NCBI GenBank assembly: GCA_019115085.1
Contig: DXEF01000042.1
Coordinates: 1-44,476 of the forward strand
DNA: 44,476 nt
Direction: 5' to 3'
Source: Candidatus Agathobaculum pullicola
Lineage (GTDB): Bacteria; Bacillota; Clostridia; Oscillospirales; Butyricicoccaceae
Positions 22,269-31,398 of the stretch are shown here, one piece after another. A model generated the notes under the pieces. The model searched no databases and was not told the origin of the DNA. It saw nothing but the letters and a program-made list of their open reading frames with translations. The position numbers were made by a program, and so were the translations under genes. The number at the start of each line of letters is the position of its first letter. Position 1 is the first letter of the stretch.

Positions 22269-24578
22269 ATGGTAAATAAAACACAACTGCTGCGCCGCTT
22301 GATGGTACTGGGCTGCCTGCTCCTGCTTTGCGTGGGACTCGCGGGCGGTCAGCTGCTGCAGCTGCAGCTGATTAACGGAGAGAGCTATGTGCGCCGCTCG
22401 GCGAGCTTTTTGACGACGACATCCACCGTGTCAGCGGCGCGCGGCGAAATTCTGGACCGCTATGGTCGGGCGATGGTGACCAATCAAACCGGTTTTTCTC
22501 TTGTGCTGATCTACTCCTCCTTTTGGGAGGATAAGCAAGACCGCTTTGAGATCCTGCTGGACTTGGCCAATCGGGTCAAGGCAGACGGGGCGGCGGCCGC
22601 AGCCGGCGACACGGCCGACCGTGATACCGAGGACGGTACGCAAACCGATACGGATACAACGCAGGAAACGAGCGGTGCGGTACTCAATGACGTGATGCCT
22701 ATTACGGACACCGCGCCATACGAATATGTTGGCGCGGAGGGAGACACGGAGCGCAAAGCGCTGTCCGATTACATGAAGCAAAGCGCGGAGACGCTTAGTC
22801 TGACAGCAGTACAGGATGCAAAGACCGCAGCCAGTACGGCAAATGAGGAAAATCCGCAGTACGATGCGGACGGCAATGCGATTGATCAGGTGGCCGCTAT
22901 TGACGCTACGACGCTTGTCTCCGCCTCCGAGTTCATCAGCGCCATGCGCACCTATATGGAGAATAGTCTCGGCATGCAGACCGGCCTGTCCGACGCGGAT
23001 GCGCGTACACTCATCGGTCTGTATTACAGCATGCGGCGTGTTGGCTTTAACAATAATGCGACCTTCACACTGGCAGATAACGTCTCCATGGATTTGATTG
23101 CCTATATCAAGGAGCACCATCAGCAGTATACCGGTGTCGATGTGCAGAGCGAAGCCATCCGCAAGTATGATACGACCTATGCTGCGCATTTGCTGGGTAC
23201 GGTTGGTGCGATGTTCACAGAGGAATGGACAGGTACGAAAAACGGCGGTCCGTATGAGAGCAAAGCGGGCTATACCATGAATGACACCATCGGAAAAAGT
23301 GGATTGGAGTCTGCGCTGGAGTCCTATCTGCACGGCACAGCCGGCTCGCGCACGGTGGAAACCGATTTGGGCGGCGACAGCATAACGGATCATGCCAATT
23401 CGTATGCGCCGAAGCCGGGTGATAATGTCATCACCACCATCGATCTGGAATTGCAGGAAGTGGCGGAAAAATCTCTGGCAAACTATCTGGCAGAGTACCA
23501 GCGTGGCGGCGCGGCGGTTGCGCTTGACCCTGATACGGGTGAAGTGCTTGTCATGGCATCTTATCCAACCTATGATCTGGAAAATTACAACAAGGACTAT
23601 GATACGATCTCGAAGGACGAGCGCAGCCCGGAGCTGAACCGTTCCACGCAAGGCCTGTATCCGCCTGGCTCTACCTTTAAGGTGCTCACTGCGATCGCAG
23701 GGCTTGAGGAGGGCATTATTGATGCCAACACCACGTACACTTGTGACGGCAAGTTTGAGTACGGCGGTGTGACGTTCACCTGTGGTAACCATGATCAGCC
23801 GATGACGCTGGACGTGACACAGGCCATCAAATACTCCTGCAACGTGTTTTTCTATAACGTCGGCCAGCAGCTGACTGGCGCACATCTGGAAAACTGGTGC
23901 GATAAGTTTGGCTTGGGCAATGTGACCGGCGTGGAGATTGCAGAATATGCCGGTCAGGCGGCCGGCCCGACCGAGCGCGACGCAAACCGCAAAAATAACC
24001 CGTTGCTGCGCGAATGGCAGGGCGGTGACGATGTCAACGCCGCCATCGGTCAGTCGGATAACCTGTTTACTCCCTTGCAGCTGGCAAATTATATGGCGGC
24101 AGTGGTCAATGGCGGCACACTGTATCAGCCGACGCTGGTCAAGAGCGTCAAAACCTATGACTATTCCGATGTCGTAGAGGAGCAGAAGCCGGAGGTTGTG
24201 GGTACGATTGAGTTCTCGGATGCGACGCGCAATCTGGTCATGACGGGCATGAGCGAGGTTACCGCCGAGGGCGGTACCGCAGCGACCACCTTTGCCGATT
24301 ATCCGATTAAGGTCGGCGGCAAAACTGGTTCGGCGGAGATGTTTGAGCTGTCTGATCCGAAAGACCCCAATAGCGCGGTAATCGAATACACCAACGGCTT
24401 GTTTGTCGCTTTCGCACCGTTTGATGACCCGGAAATTGTCGTTTGCGTAGTCGGTGAAGGCGCGGGACACGGCTCTTCGGTCGCACCGATTGTACGCGAT
24501 ATTCTCGACGCATATTTTGCCGAGGAGGAGCCGGATACAGTCGAGTCTGTGCAGAGCGAAAACACCATGGTGCCCTGA
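22269..24578 (+). CDS. mrdA: Penicillin-binding protein 2 (class B transpeptidase)
   Basis: This is a 769-residue cross-linking enzyme for lateral wall growth. There is one N-terminal membrane helix (~10-30), then the dimerisation domain beginning TVSAARGEILDRYGRAM. The transpeptidase domain contains the active-site S468 in PPGSTFKV, S523 in the SCN motif, and K685 in KTGSAE. A low-complexity Ala/Asp/Thr-rich insertion occupies about residues 110-140, and the pedestal region extends to ~395, making it longer than E. coli PBP2. A long open frame on the opposite strand is a composition artefact. It follows mreD in the elongation cluster; rodA is not present. Confidence 0.92.
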   Translation: MVNKTQLLRRLMVLGCLLLLCVGLAGGQLLQLQLINGESYVRRSASFLTTTSTVSAARGEILDRYGRAMVTNQTGFSLVLIYSSFWEDKQDRFEILLDLANRVKADGAAAAAGDTADRDTEDGTQTDTDTTQETSGAVLNDVMPITDTAPYEYVGAEGDTERKALSDYMKQSAETLSLTAVQDAKTAASTANEENPQYDADGNAIDQVAAIDATTLVSASEFISAMRTYMENSLGMQTGLSDADARTLIGLYYSMRRVGFNNNATFTLADNVSMDLIAYIKEHHQQYTGVDVQSEAIRKYDTTYAAHLLGTVGAMFTEEWTGTKNGGPYESKAGYTMNDTIGKSGLESALESYLHGTAGSRTVETDLGGDSITDHANSYAPKPGDNVITTIDLELQEVAEKSLANYLAEYQRGGAAVALDPDTGEVLVMASYPTYDLENYNKDYDTISKDERSPELNRSTQGLYPPGSTFKVLTAIAGLEEGIIDANTTYTCDGKFEYGGVTFTCGNHDQPMTLDVTQAIKYSCNVFFYNVGQQLTGAHLENWCDKFGLGNVTGVEIAEYAGQAAGPTERDANRKNNPLLREWQGGDDVNAAIGQSDNLFTPLQLANYMAAVVNGGTLYQPTLVKSVKTYDYSDVVEEQKPEVVGTIEFSDATRNLVMTGMSEVTAEGGTAATTFADYPIKVGGKTGSAEMFELSDPKDPNSAVIEYTNGLFVAFAPFDDPEIVVCVVGEGAGHGSSVAPIVRDILDAYFAEEEPDTVESVQSENTMVP

Positions 24579-24615
24579 CGGCAATCTGCGGCGCAATAAA
24601 ACTTTGCGCAAATGC

Positions 24616-24644
24616 TTGTAAATTGGCAGTTCGTAGTTTATAAT
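24616..24644 (+). promoter_or_regulatory. Promoter of minD
   Basis: TTGTAA (24616-24621) and TATAAT (24639-24644) are separated by 17 bases. The start of minD lies 33 bases downstream. minD therefore has its own promoter and is not only read from the mre cluster. Confidence 0.65.
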
Positions 24645-24677
24645 ACAATATATAAGTTTTTCTATTTCGGAGGCGGT

Positions 24678-25421
24678 ATGTTGAAGGTGATTCTGGTTGC
24701 GTCCGGTAAGGGCGGCACAGGGAAAACCTCCTTTACGGCGGGCGTGGGCACTGCGTTGACGCAGCTTGGGCATCGCGTGCTCCTGATCGACGGCGACTGC
24801 GGCCTTCGGAATCTGGATATCGTGCTGGGCATGTCGGACAGGGTGGTTTATTCCTTTGCTGATGTGGCGGGCGGCGCTGTGCCGCTCGGCGACGCTATGG
24901 CGCAACATCCGGAGTATCAGGGCCTGTACTTACTGACAGCGCCGGTAGCGCTGCCTGCGCTCAGCGAGCGCGGCATGGAGCAGCTGGCCGTACAGGCGGA
25001 GGAAGCTTCGTTTGATTACATGCTGGTGGACGGCCCTGCAGGGCTGCCCGCAGAGCTTTCTTTTCTAGCGCATATTGCAACGCAGGCGGTTGTCGTTACG
25101 GCAACCGATCGTGCCTGCATTCGCGGCGCGGAGCGGTGTGCGCGCAAGCTGGAAGAAGAATACTGTATCCAGCGTATTCGCATGGTGCTCAACCGGGTGC
25201 GTCCGCAGCTTATCTGCCGCGGTAAATCGGGTAATATTGATGACGCGATGGATGAAGCGGGGCTGCCGCTTCTGGGAGTGGTGCCGGAGGATGAGGATTT
25301 GATTTCCTGCGGCAACAGCGGAAAAAGCGTTTTGTCCATCAAGCATACAGGTGCGGCGCGGGCCTTTCAAAATATTGCCCGACGGTTGGATGGCGAGCGG
25401 GTACCGCTTATCCGTATTTAG
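24678..25421 (+). CDS. minD: MinD-like septum-site ATPase
   Basis: This is a 247-residue ParA/MinD-type ATPase. It has the deviant Walker A motif KGGTGKTS (9-16), LLIDGDCGLRNLDIVLG and VDGPAGLP. MinD positions the division septum with MinC. The gene position after mreC, mreD and PBP2, before mgsA, matches the clostridial mre-min cluster. minC and minE are missing. The usual C-terminal amphipathic membrane-targeting helix is not obvious (the end reads RRLDGERVPLIRI), so a different MinD/ParA-like role remains possible. ATG 24678 is preceded by CGGAGGCGG; a longer frame lacks a ribosome binding site. Confidence 0.8.
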   Translation: MLKVILVASGKGGTGKTSFTAGVGTALTQLGHRVLLIDGDCGLRNLDIVLGMSDRVVYSFADVAGGAVPLGDAMAQHPEYQGLYLLTAPVALPALSERGMEQLAVQAEEASFDYMLVDGPAGLPAELSFLAHIATQAVVVTATDRACIRGAERCARKLEEEYCIQRIRMVLNRVRPQLICRGKSGNIDDAMDEAGLPLLGVVPEDEDLISCGNSGKSVLSIKHTGAARAFQNIARRLDGERVPLIRI

Positions 25422-25543
25422 ACAGCGCGATATATGGAAAAGCATCTTCTCTGCAAAATATCAGCAACCAAACAGCGTTGTTTAACGCAATAATAGAGTG
25501 GAAACAGCATATATGTGGTACGTGGAAAGGGGATGTTTCGGAA

Positions 25544-25954
25544 ATGAACATAGCGCTTATCGCACACGACCGGAAAAAAGAACTGATGGTTCAGTTCTGT
25601 ATGGCGTATTGCGGTATTCTGGCAAAGCATGACATCTGTGCAACCGGCACAACGGGGAAATTTGTGGAAGAAGCAACCGGGCTGAAAATTGATAAGTGCC
25701 TGGCAGGTATGCAGGGCGGCGAGGAGCAGATTGCATCCCGCGTTGCGTATAACGAAATTGACCTTGTCCTGTTTTTCCGTGATCCCATGTCCAATTCACA
25801 GTATGAGCCGGATGTTCACGCCATTGTTCGTCTGTGCGATATGCATAATATTCCGATTGCAACCAATTCCGCAACGGCCGAAATGCTCATCCTTGGCCTC
25901 GACCGCGGTGATTTGGATTGGCGTAATATCGTCAACCCCAAGAATAAAAAATAA
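25544..25954 (+). CDS. mgsA: Methylglyoxal synthase
   Basis: This is a 136-residue enzyme that converts dihydroxyacetone phosphate to methylglyoxal and phosphate, relieving phosphorylated-sugar stress. It shows IALIAHDRKKELMVQFC, the phosphate-binding ATGTTGKFVEEATG, the catalytic-Asp loop VLFFRDPMSNSQYEPDVHA, and NIPIATNSATAEML. All are diagnostic of MgsA and the length is typical. ATG 25544 follows GGAAAGGGG. It is commonly found at the end of the mre-min cluster, which supports the identity of the upstream minD. Confidence 0.94.
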   Translation: MNIALIAHDRKKELMVQFCMAYCGILAKHDICATGTTGKFVEEATGLKIDKCLAGMQGGEEQIASRVAYNEIDLVLFFRDPMSNSQYEPDVHAIVRLCDMHNIPIATNSATAEMLILGLDRGDLDWRNIVNPKNKK

Positions 25955-25956
25955 AC

Positions 25957-26012
25957 GACAGAAAGCAATGCACCGGATGGGCGGATGGGCCTATTCGGTG
26001 CAATCGTCTGTC
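25957..26012 (+). promoter_or_regulatory. Structured leader between mgsA and hisS
   Basis: Two nested stems are visible: GACAGA (25957-25962) with TCTGTC (26007-26012), and TGCACCG (25969-25975) with CGGTGCA (25996-26002). There is no T-run, so it is not a simple terminator. It ends just before the hisS ribosome binding site (GAGGAG) and could control hisS translation. I do not recognise a T-box. Confidence 0.35.
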
Positions 26013-26031
26013 TTGAGGAGAATCAAAAGAT

Positions 26032-27390
26032 ATGGAAAAAGTGAAACCCAGAACGCTGTCCGGCTTTATGGAGCTGCTGCCCGCCTCGCAGGTGCAGATG
26101 GAGCGTATTATGCAGGTGCTGCGCGAAACTTATGCCCTGTACGGCTTTTATCCGCTGGACACGCCGCTGATTGAGTCCTCCGAGGTACTGCTCGCCAAGG
26201 GGGGCGGTGAGACCGAAAAGCAGATTTACCGCTTTACAAAGGGGGACAGCGACCTGTCGCTGCGCTTTGACCTCACGGTGCCGCTGGCAAAGTATGTCGC
26301 GCAGCATTACGGTGAGCTGACTTTCCCGTTCCGCCGCTTCCAGATTGGCAAGGTGTACCGCGGTGAGCGCGCGCAGCGCGGCCGTTTCCGCGAGTTTTAT
26401 CAGGCGGATATCGACGTTATCGGCGACGGCAAACTGGACATCATCAACGAAGCGGAAGTACCCAGCATCATCTACAAGATTTTTACTTCGCTCGGTTTGG
26501 AGCGTTTTAAGATTCGCATGAATAATCGCAAGGTGCTGGGCGGCTTTTTTGCTATTCTCGGCCTGACTGAAAAGGCGGGCGATGTGATGCGCACGATTGA
26601 CAAGCTGGAAAAGATCGGCGCAGAAAAGGTGAGAGCCATTCTGGTGGACGATTTCGGTGTGGCAGCCCAGACGGCAGACGAACTGCTGGCGTTTATTGCA
26701 ACACCGGGCGGCACGCAAGGGATTCTTGCAGCGTTGGAGAACTATAAGGGCAAAAACGATGTGTTCGATCAGGGTGCGGACGAGCTGCGCACGGTCGCGC
26801 AGTATATGACTGCTTTCGGCGTGCCGGATGACCACTTTGCAATCGACCTGACGATTGCGCGTGGTCTGGATTATTACACCGGTACGGTATACGAGACGGC
26901 AATGCTAGATCATCCGGAGATCGGCTCCATCTGTTCGGGTGGCCGATATGATAACCTTGCAGAGTATTACACCGATAAGCAGTTGCCGGGTGTGGGCATT
27001 TCGATTGGTCTGACCCGTCTGTTTTATGTGCTGGGAGAGCAGGGCTATCTGAACGACAGCATGAACAAAGCGCCCGCCGATGTGCTCATTTTGCCGATGA
27101 CAGACGATATGGGTGCGGCCATCGCACTGGCAACCAGCTTGCGTGAAGCAGGTATCCGCACGCAGCTGTACAGCGAGCAAAAGAAGTTCAAGCACAAGAT
27201 TGGCTATGCGGACAAGCTGGGCATCCCGTATGTTATTTTCCTCGGCGAGGACGAGATCAGGGAGAACGTCGTGGCTGTTAAGGATATGGACTCTGGGGAA
27301 CAGGTGAAGGTATCGCTTGCAGACGCCATCATCCGCATCCGGGACGGCATTGCCGCAAAAAAGCAGGGCAAGGTTATCTGCGACAAGTAA
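26032..27390 (+). CDS. hisS: Histidyl-tRNA synthetase
   Basis: This is a 452-residue class II synthetase that charges tRNA(His). It has the motif 1 region DTPLIESSEVL, LRFDLTVPLAKYVAQ, motif 2 around KVYRGERAQRGRFREFYQADIDVIG, the histidine-A motif IARGLDYYTGTVYE, SGGRYDNL, and motif 3 GVGISIGLTRLFYVL. The C-terminal anticodon-binding domain begins near ADVLILPM. Length and full motif set argue for an active enzyme and not HisZ. The start has GAGGAG ~11 bases upstream. It is followed by a small membrane protein gene and aspS, a common pairing in Firmicutes. Confidence 0.95.
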   Translation: MEKVKPRTLSGFMELLPASQVQMERIMQVLRETYALYGFYPLDTPLIESSEVLLAKGGGETEKQIYRFTKGDSDLSLRFDLTVPLAKYVAQHYGELTFPFRRFQIGKVYRGERAQRGRFREFYQADIDVIGDGKLDIINEAEVPSIIYKIFTSLGLERFKIRMNNRKVLGGFFAILGLTEKAGDVMRTIDKLEKIGAEKVRAILVDDFGVAAQTADELLAFIATPGGTQGILAALENYKGKNDVFDQGADELRTVAQYMTAFGVPDDHFAIDLTIARGLDYYTGTVYETAMLDHPEIGSICSGGRYDNLAEYYTDKQLPGVGISIGLTRLFYVLGEQGYLNDSMNKAPADVLILPMTDDMGAAIALATSLREAGIRTQLYSEQKKFKHKIGYADKLGIPYVIFLGEDEIRENVVAVKDMDSGEQVKVSLADAIIRIRDGIAAKKQGKVICDK

Positions 27391-27406
27391 GACCGGAGCT
27401 GTACAA

Positions 27407-27649
27407 ATGAAACAATTGATCTGGGGCTGCACGGTTGTGGTTTGCGGCACCCTCACGCTGTTGACCGGGTTGCTGTGCCTAGGCATCCTGCTGCTGCTCA
27501 TCGCAATGGGCGGCTATTACACCGGAATTGCAGTTGCGCTGTTTTTGCTGACGTTCATCTTGGCAATTGTGGGCGCATTGCTGATTGTACAAGGGAAAAA
27601 CGCCGTGAATACGGCCAGTGTATATTTTCATACTAACGATAAGGATTGA
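27407..27649 (+). CDS. Small two-helix membrane protein between hisS and aspS
   Basis: This is an 80-residue protein with two hydrophobic helices (about 5-35 and 40-63) and a polar C-terminal tail, VQGKNAVNTASVYFHTNDKD. It has ATG 27407 with GGAG upstream. It starts 16 bases after hisS and ends 6 bases before aspS, so it is co-transcribed with both synthetases. I do not recognise the family. Confidence 0.65.
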   Translation: MKQLIWGCTVVVCGTLTLLTGLLCLGILLLLIAMGGYYTGIAVALFLLTFILAIVGALLIVQGKNAVNTASVYFHTNDKD

Positions 27650-27655
27650 TCAAAC

Positions 27656-29467
27656 ATGAATGAAACTTCAATTCACGGAATGAAGCGCACGCATATGTGC
27701 GGCGATCTGCGCCTTGCCGACGCAGGTCAGGAAGTCACGGTCAACGGCTGGGTGGATCGCGTGCGCGATAACGGCGGCGTGCTGTTCCTGCTCGTGCGTG
27801 ACCGCGCGGGCATCGTACAGTGCACGTTTGACAAGTCGGTCAACGCAGACCTGTTCAATATCGCGTTTACCTGCCGCACGGAGTTTGTGGTTGCGGTGCG
27901 CGGCAAGCTGGTTGCGCGCGACGAAGCGGCGATCAATAAGAAAATGCCGACCGGTGAGGTCGAGATCATTGCCGAGGACATCCGTATCCTGTCTCGGGCA
28001 GAGACCACGCCGTTTGAGATTGACGACTCCAAGGAGGTCGGCGATCAGGTGCGCCTGAAGTATCGCTACCTTGACCTGCGTCGCCCGTCTATGCAGCGCA
28101 ATATGATGCTGCGTCACCGTGTAACCCAAGTGGCGCGCAATTACTTTGACGAGCAGGGCTTTATCGAGATTGAGACGCCGATGCTGACCAAGTCCACGCC
28201 CGAGGGTGCGCGAGATTATCTGGTGCCGTCCCGTGTGCATCCGGGTAAGTTTTATGCGCTGCCGCAGTCTCCGCAGCAGTATAAGCAGCTTTTGATGCTG
28301 TCGGGGATGGATCGCTATATCCAGATCACCCGCTGTTTCCGCGACGAGGATTTGCGCGCCGACCGTCAGCCGGAGTTTACCCAAATCGATCTGGAGATGA
28401 GCTTTGTCGAGCAGGATGACGTCATCGCAGTTAACGAGGGCTTCCTTAAACGCGTGTTCAAGGAAGTGCTGGATATTGATATTCCGCTGCCGCTGCCGCG
28501 CCTGACTTGGCGCGAAGCGATGGACCGCTTTGGTTCGGATAAACCGGATACTCGCTTTGGGTTTGAAATCAAGGATATTTCGGATATTGCGGCAAACTGT
28601 GGCTTTGGCGTGTTCAAGGGCGCGGTTGAGGCTGGCGGTACGGTACGGCTAATCAATATCAACGGCTATGCCGACAAGTTCCCGCGCAAAGAAATTGACA
28701 AGCTGGCGGATTTTGTCAAGACCTATCGTGCGAAGGGCCTTGCGTGGATGAAGGTTGCGGATGACGGCGCAATGACCTCTTCCTTTGCCAAGTTCCTGAC
28801 CGAGGAGGAAATTGCGGCTATCAAGGAGCGCGCGGACATGCACGAGAACGATGTGTTGTTTGTCGTTGCGGATGCCTCTGAGGAAACGGCGCTCGTTTCG
28901 CTGGGCGCGCTGCGCTGTGAGCTGGCAAAGCGTCTGGGTCTTGCCAAGAAGGACGACTTCAAGCTCCTGTGGGTCACGGAGTTCCCACAATTTGAGTATA
29001 GCGAGGAAGAGGACCGGCTGGTGGCCAAACACCATCCTTTCACCGCGCCGATGGATGAGGATATCCCACTGCTGGACACTGACCCGGCCAAGGTGCGCGC
29101 CAAGGCGTATGATATCATTCTCAACGGCTGCGAGCTGGGCGGTGGTTCAATCCGTATTCATGATCCGGAACTGCAAACCAAGATGTTCGAGGCACTCGGC
29201 TTTACCGAGGAGCGCGCTAAGGAGCAGTTCGGACACCTGATTACGGCGTTCTCGTACGGTGCGCCTCCGCACGGTGGCCTTGCTTATGGTCTAGACCGTC
29301 TGTGCATGCTGCTGGCGGGGCTGGATTCCATCCGTGATGTGATTGCCTTCCCCAAGGTGCAGAATGCGTCCGATTTGATGATGAGCTGTCCGGATACTGT
29401 GGATGCCAAGCAGTTGGATGATTTGTCCATTGCCGTTACCCGCGTGGAGAATGAACCGGAAGCATGA
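27656..29467 (+). CDS. aspS: Aspartyl-tRNA synthetase
   Basis: This is a 603-residue bacterial-type class II synthetase. It has the N-terminal OB-fold (EVTVNGWVDRVRDNGGVLFLLVRDRAG), then KYRYLDLRRPSMQRN and the catalytic motif 2 CFRDEDLRADRQPEFTQIDLE. The ~140-residue bacterial GAD insertion is present around residues 300-420. Motif 3 is AYGLDRLCMLL. It charges tRNA(Asp). The length is standard. It is the last gene of the hisS operon and is followed by a terminator. Confidence 0.96.
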   Translation: MNETSIHGMKRTHMCGDLRLADAGQEVTVNGWVDRVRDNGGVLFLLVRDRAGIVQCTFDKSVNADLFNIAFTCRTEFVVAVRGKLVARDEAAINKKMPTGEVEIIAEDIRILSRAETTPFEIDDSKEVGDQVRLKYRYLDLRRPSMQRNMMLRHRVTQVARNYFDEQGFIEIETPMLTKSTPEGARDYLVPSRVHPGKFYALPQSPQQYKQLLMLSGMDRYIQITRCFRDEDLRADRQPEFTQIDLEMSFVEQDDVIAVNEGFLKRVFKEVLDIDIPLPLPRLTWREAMDRFGSDKPDTRFGFEIKDISDIAANCGFGVFKGAVEAGGTVRLININGYADKFPRKEIDKLADFVKTYRAKGLAWMKVADDGAMTSSFAKFLTEEEIAAIKERADMHENDVLFVVADASEETALVSLGALRCELAKRLGLAKKDDFKLLWVTEFPQFEYSEEEDRLVAKHHPFTAPMDEDIPLLDTDPAKVRAKAYDIILNGCELGGGSIRIHDPELQTKMFEALGFTEERAKEQFGHLITAFSYGAPPHGGLAYGLDRLCMLLAGLDSIRDVIAFPKVQNASDLMMSCPDTVDAKQLDDLSIAVTRVENEPEA

Positions 29468-29484
29468 CAGCAGACCGAAAAAAG

Positions 29485-29512
29485 CCGCTGCGGCAGAGCC
29501 GTGGCGGTTTTT
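29485..29512 (+). terminator. Terminator of the hisS-aspS operon
   Basis: A 10-bp stem (29485-29494 with 29498-29507, two G-U pairs) has a 3-base loop and a TTTTT tail. It lies 17 bases after the aspS stop. Confidence 0.8.
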
Positions 29513-29537
29513 CTGCGTCTCAAAAGGAGAAAAATGT

Positions 29538-29669
29538 ATGCGCCAAACCAAAAAGAATCAGAAAATGGCAGAAGAATGCAGGCGACGCTGCCCCTGCTAC
29601 ATTCTGTACCAGCCGTTTGGTCCACGGCTCACAGGCATGACGGCTTTAAGAAGGGAATATGGAATATAG
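29538..29669 (+). CDS. Short Cys/Arg-rich ORF
   Basis: This 43-codon frame starts at ATG 29538 with AAAGGAG upstream at a workable distance. It begins basic (RQTKKNQK), has the cluster CRRRCPCY, then PFGPRLTGMTALRREYGI. Basic residues and three close Cys could bind metal or nucleic acid. It lies just after the aspS terminator with no clear promoter. It may be a genuine small protein or a chance frame; I do not recognise it. Confidence 0.3.
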   Translation: MRQTKKNQKMAEECRRRCPCYILYQPFGPRLTGMTALRREYGI

Positions 29670-30239
29670 CAAGTGGTATGATTTCTGCTAAACGCAGGCA
29701 CTGCCAAGGCTGATATTCAACCGGTACAGAAAAGGCTATCCAGCAGTGTTGCTGCATCTATACTGTGCCACTGTATGGAACAAGCGGTAAGCACATGAAT
29801 AATTCGATAGATGGTACTTGGCATGCGCCATGAGAGCAGAAGTGCTCTGCTCAGGCAGTGCGAGGGCTTCCACGCTTTTTGTCAAAAATGAACAATATAT
29901 TTTGAACACAAAAATAGTAAAGAAATGGATGAATTATTGTGATAATAAAAAATAATTAGCGCGAATTTTACAAAAAGCACAAATTGATTATGTGAAATCA
30001 ACCAAAGTGCCAAAAAACACCCAAAAAAGTTTTACCAATATAGAAATATAGTGCTAAAATGAATCACAGGATAAGAGGCGCAGCTATCGTGCACGTCAGG
30101 ATCTTCGGTGAAAACCGGTGATCTGTTTTTTTAGCAATTGCGTGCGCGCACCCGCAAAACAGTTACTTTTTCTTGCTGGGAGTATGCAAAATAGAATGCC
30201 TCAAATTGGGAAAGAAAAAATCAAGAAGGGGAGAAAAAC
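29670..30239. other. Non-coding region with promoter and leader of the symporter pseudogene
   Basis: I see no gene in these 570 bases. The left part holds a few short palindromes (for example TGGC/GCCA near 29819). The AT-rich middle leads into a promoter, TTTACC (30031-30036) and TAAAAT (30055-30060) with an 18-base spacer. An untranslated leader of ~170 bases follows, and a terminator-like hairpin is annotated separately. Confidence 0.5.
30097..30132 (+). terminator. Terminator hairpin within the leader (possible attenuator)
   Basis: An imperfect stem (CA.GATC..CGGT, GAAA loop, ACCG..GATCTG) spans 30097-30125 and is followed by seven T. It lies between a good promoter and the start of the symporter pseudogene at 30240, where only a regulated terminator would be useful. 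Confidence 0.5.
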
Positions 30240-31377
30240 ATGCAGTTTTTTAATTCCTTGACGTTCACCGCGATTTCCTTCGAAGTGTTCACAACTCTCG
30301 TCGCAGTTATATCGCGGTGGAAAACGCGCGGCGATAATCTGGAAACGCAGGACGGCGATTATCTGGCCGGTCGTGGCTTAACCGGTCCGATTATCGCGGG
30401 TTCTCTGTGGATGACCAATCTGTCTGCTGAGCAGCTGGTCGCAACAACGGTCAGGCGGTTCGAGTCGATATGAGTACGATGGGCTGGGAGGTTACTTCCA
30501 CCATCGCGCTGGTTATTTTGGCCTTCGTGTTAATGCCGCAATACCAAGACTAGTTTAACCACCATTCCGCAGTTCTTTGAGCAGCGCTATGATGCCGGAA
30601 CACGTCGTTTGGTTTCGATTATCGTGCTGCTGAGCTATGTTGTTATCATGCTGCTAAACATTTTGCGGTGCGGAAGTATTTGTCAACATATTACGCGATT
30701 TTCGGCGGACTAAAGGCAATTGCCCTGTCCGATTCTATCAATGGTCTGGGCCTGATCATCGGCGGACTGCTGGTGAATACCATGTATTACTGGGCGACCA
30801 ATCAGTCTATCATCCAGCGTGCCTTCGGTGCGAGGAACCTAAAAGAAGCACAGAAGGGCGCGGTTTTTGCGGGCTTTCTCAAAATTATGACTCCCCTGAT
30901 TATCGTTGTGCCGGGCGTTATCTGTGCGCTGGCGTATCCGGGTCAGAATTGGGGCAATGGTAACTCGGCATATCCGATGCTCGTGTCGTAGGTTATGCCC
31001 AAGCCGGTGCTTGGCTTCTTCACTGCCGTCATGTTCGGAGCCATCCTTTCTTCGTTCAACTCGGTGCTGAACTCTGTGTCAACGATATTCATTATTTGTA
31101 TTTTACGGCGATCCTGTTTATATTCGATATGCTGCTGATGTGGGCTATTGTCAAGAAGAACCCGCGCCTGGAAGATTTTATCTTGTATGATGCCAAGGCG
31201 GTCGATATGACGCCATGGAAAAACGGCAAAATTTGGGCGACAGTTACACTTCTGGTTATGGTTGCGGCATATGTCATCTTCTCTCCTATGGGGTTTGTCA
31301 AGAGCGAAACTTCTACCTTTGAACGCTATCAGGCAAACCACGCATCGACTTCGGTTACCGAGACGGTGCAGGAATAG
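30240..31377 (+). pseudogene. Sodium:solute symporter (SSS/SLC5 family) pseudogene
   Basis: The remains of a large Na+-coupled transporter are spread over several frames. The start is well formed (ATG 30240 behind GGGGAG) and reads LAGRGLTGPIIAGSLWMTNLSAEQLV. It then shifts frame near 30445, and the next frame from 30470 (STMGWEVTSTIALVILAF) meets an in-frame TAG at 30551. The frame from ~30690 (YAIFGGLKAIALSDSINGLGL) meets a TAG at 30989. A final frame from ~31096 to 31377 restores the C-terminus. About 379 codons remain where relatives have well over 500, so inner segments are deleted. It probably carried a sugar or polyol; it cannot work now. Confidence 0.88.
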
Positions 31378-31398
31378 AGGGTACATAAGCAAAAATAC

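Noticed and set aside
22431-24908. An 825-codon open frame on the minus strand opposite the PBP2 gene
   Set aside because: It lies antisense to a gene with all transpeptidase motifs. It has no recognisable domain, is rich in His, Arg, Cys and Ile, and has no ribosome binding site. GC-biased codon use on the real gene explains it.
26032-27390. HisZ (the ATP-PRT regulatory paralogue) as an alternative to HisS
   Set aside because: The histidine-A motif, motif 2 and a C-terminal anticodon-binding domain are all present, which HisZ lacks, and the partner aspS is adjacent.
30060-30240. A lysine riboswitch (L-box) in the symporter leader
   Set aside because: Only the opening AGAGGCGC fits. The conserved internal loops and the overall length of an L-box are not present, so it was kept as an unspecified leader hairpin.
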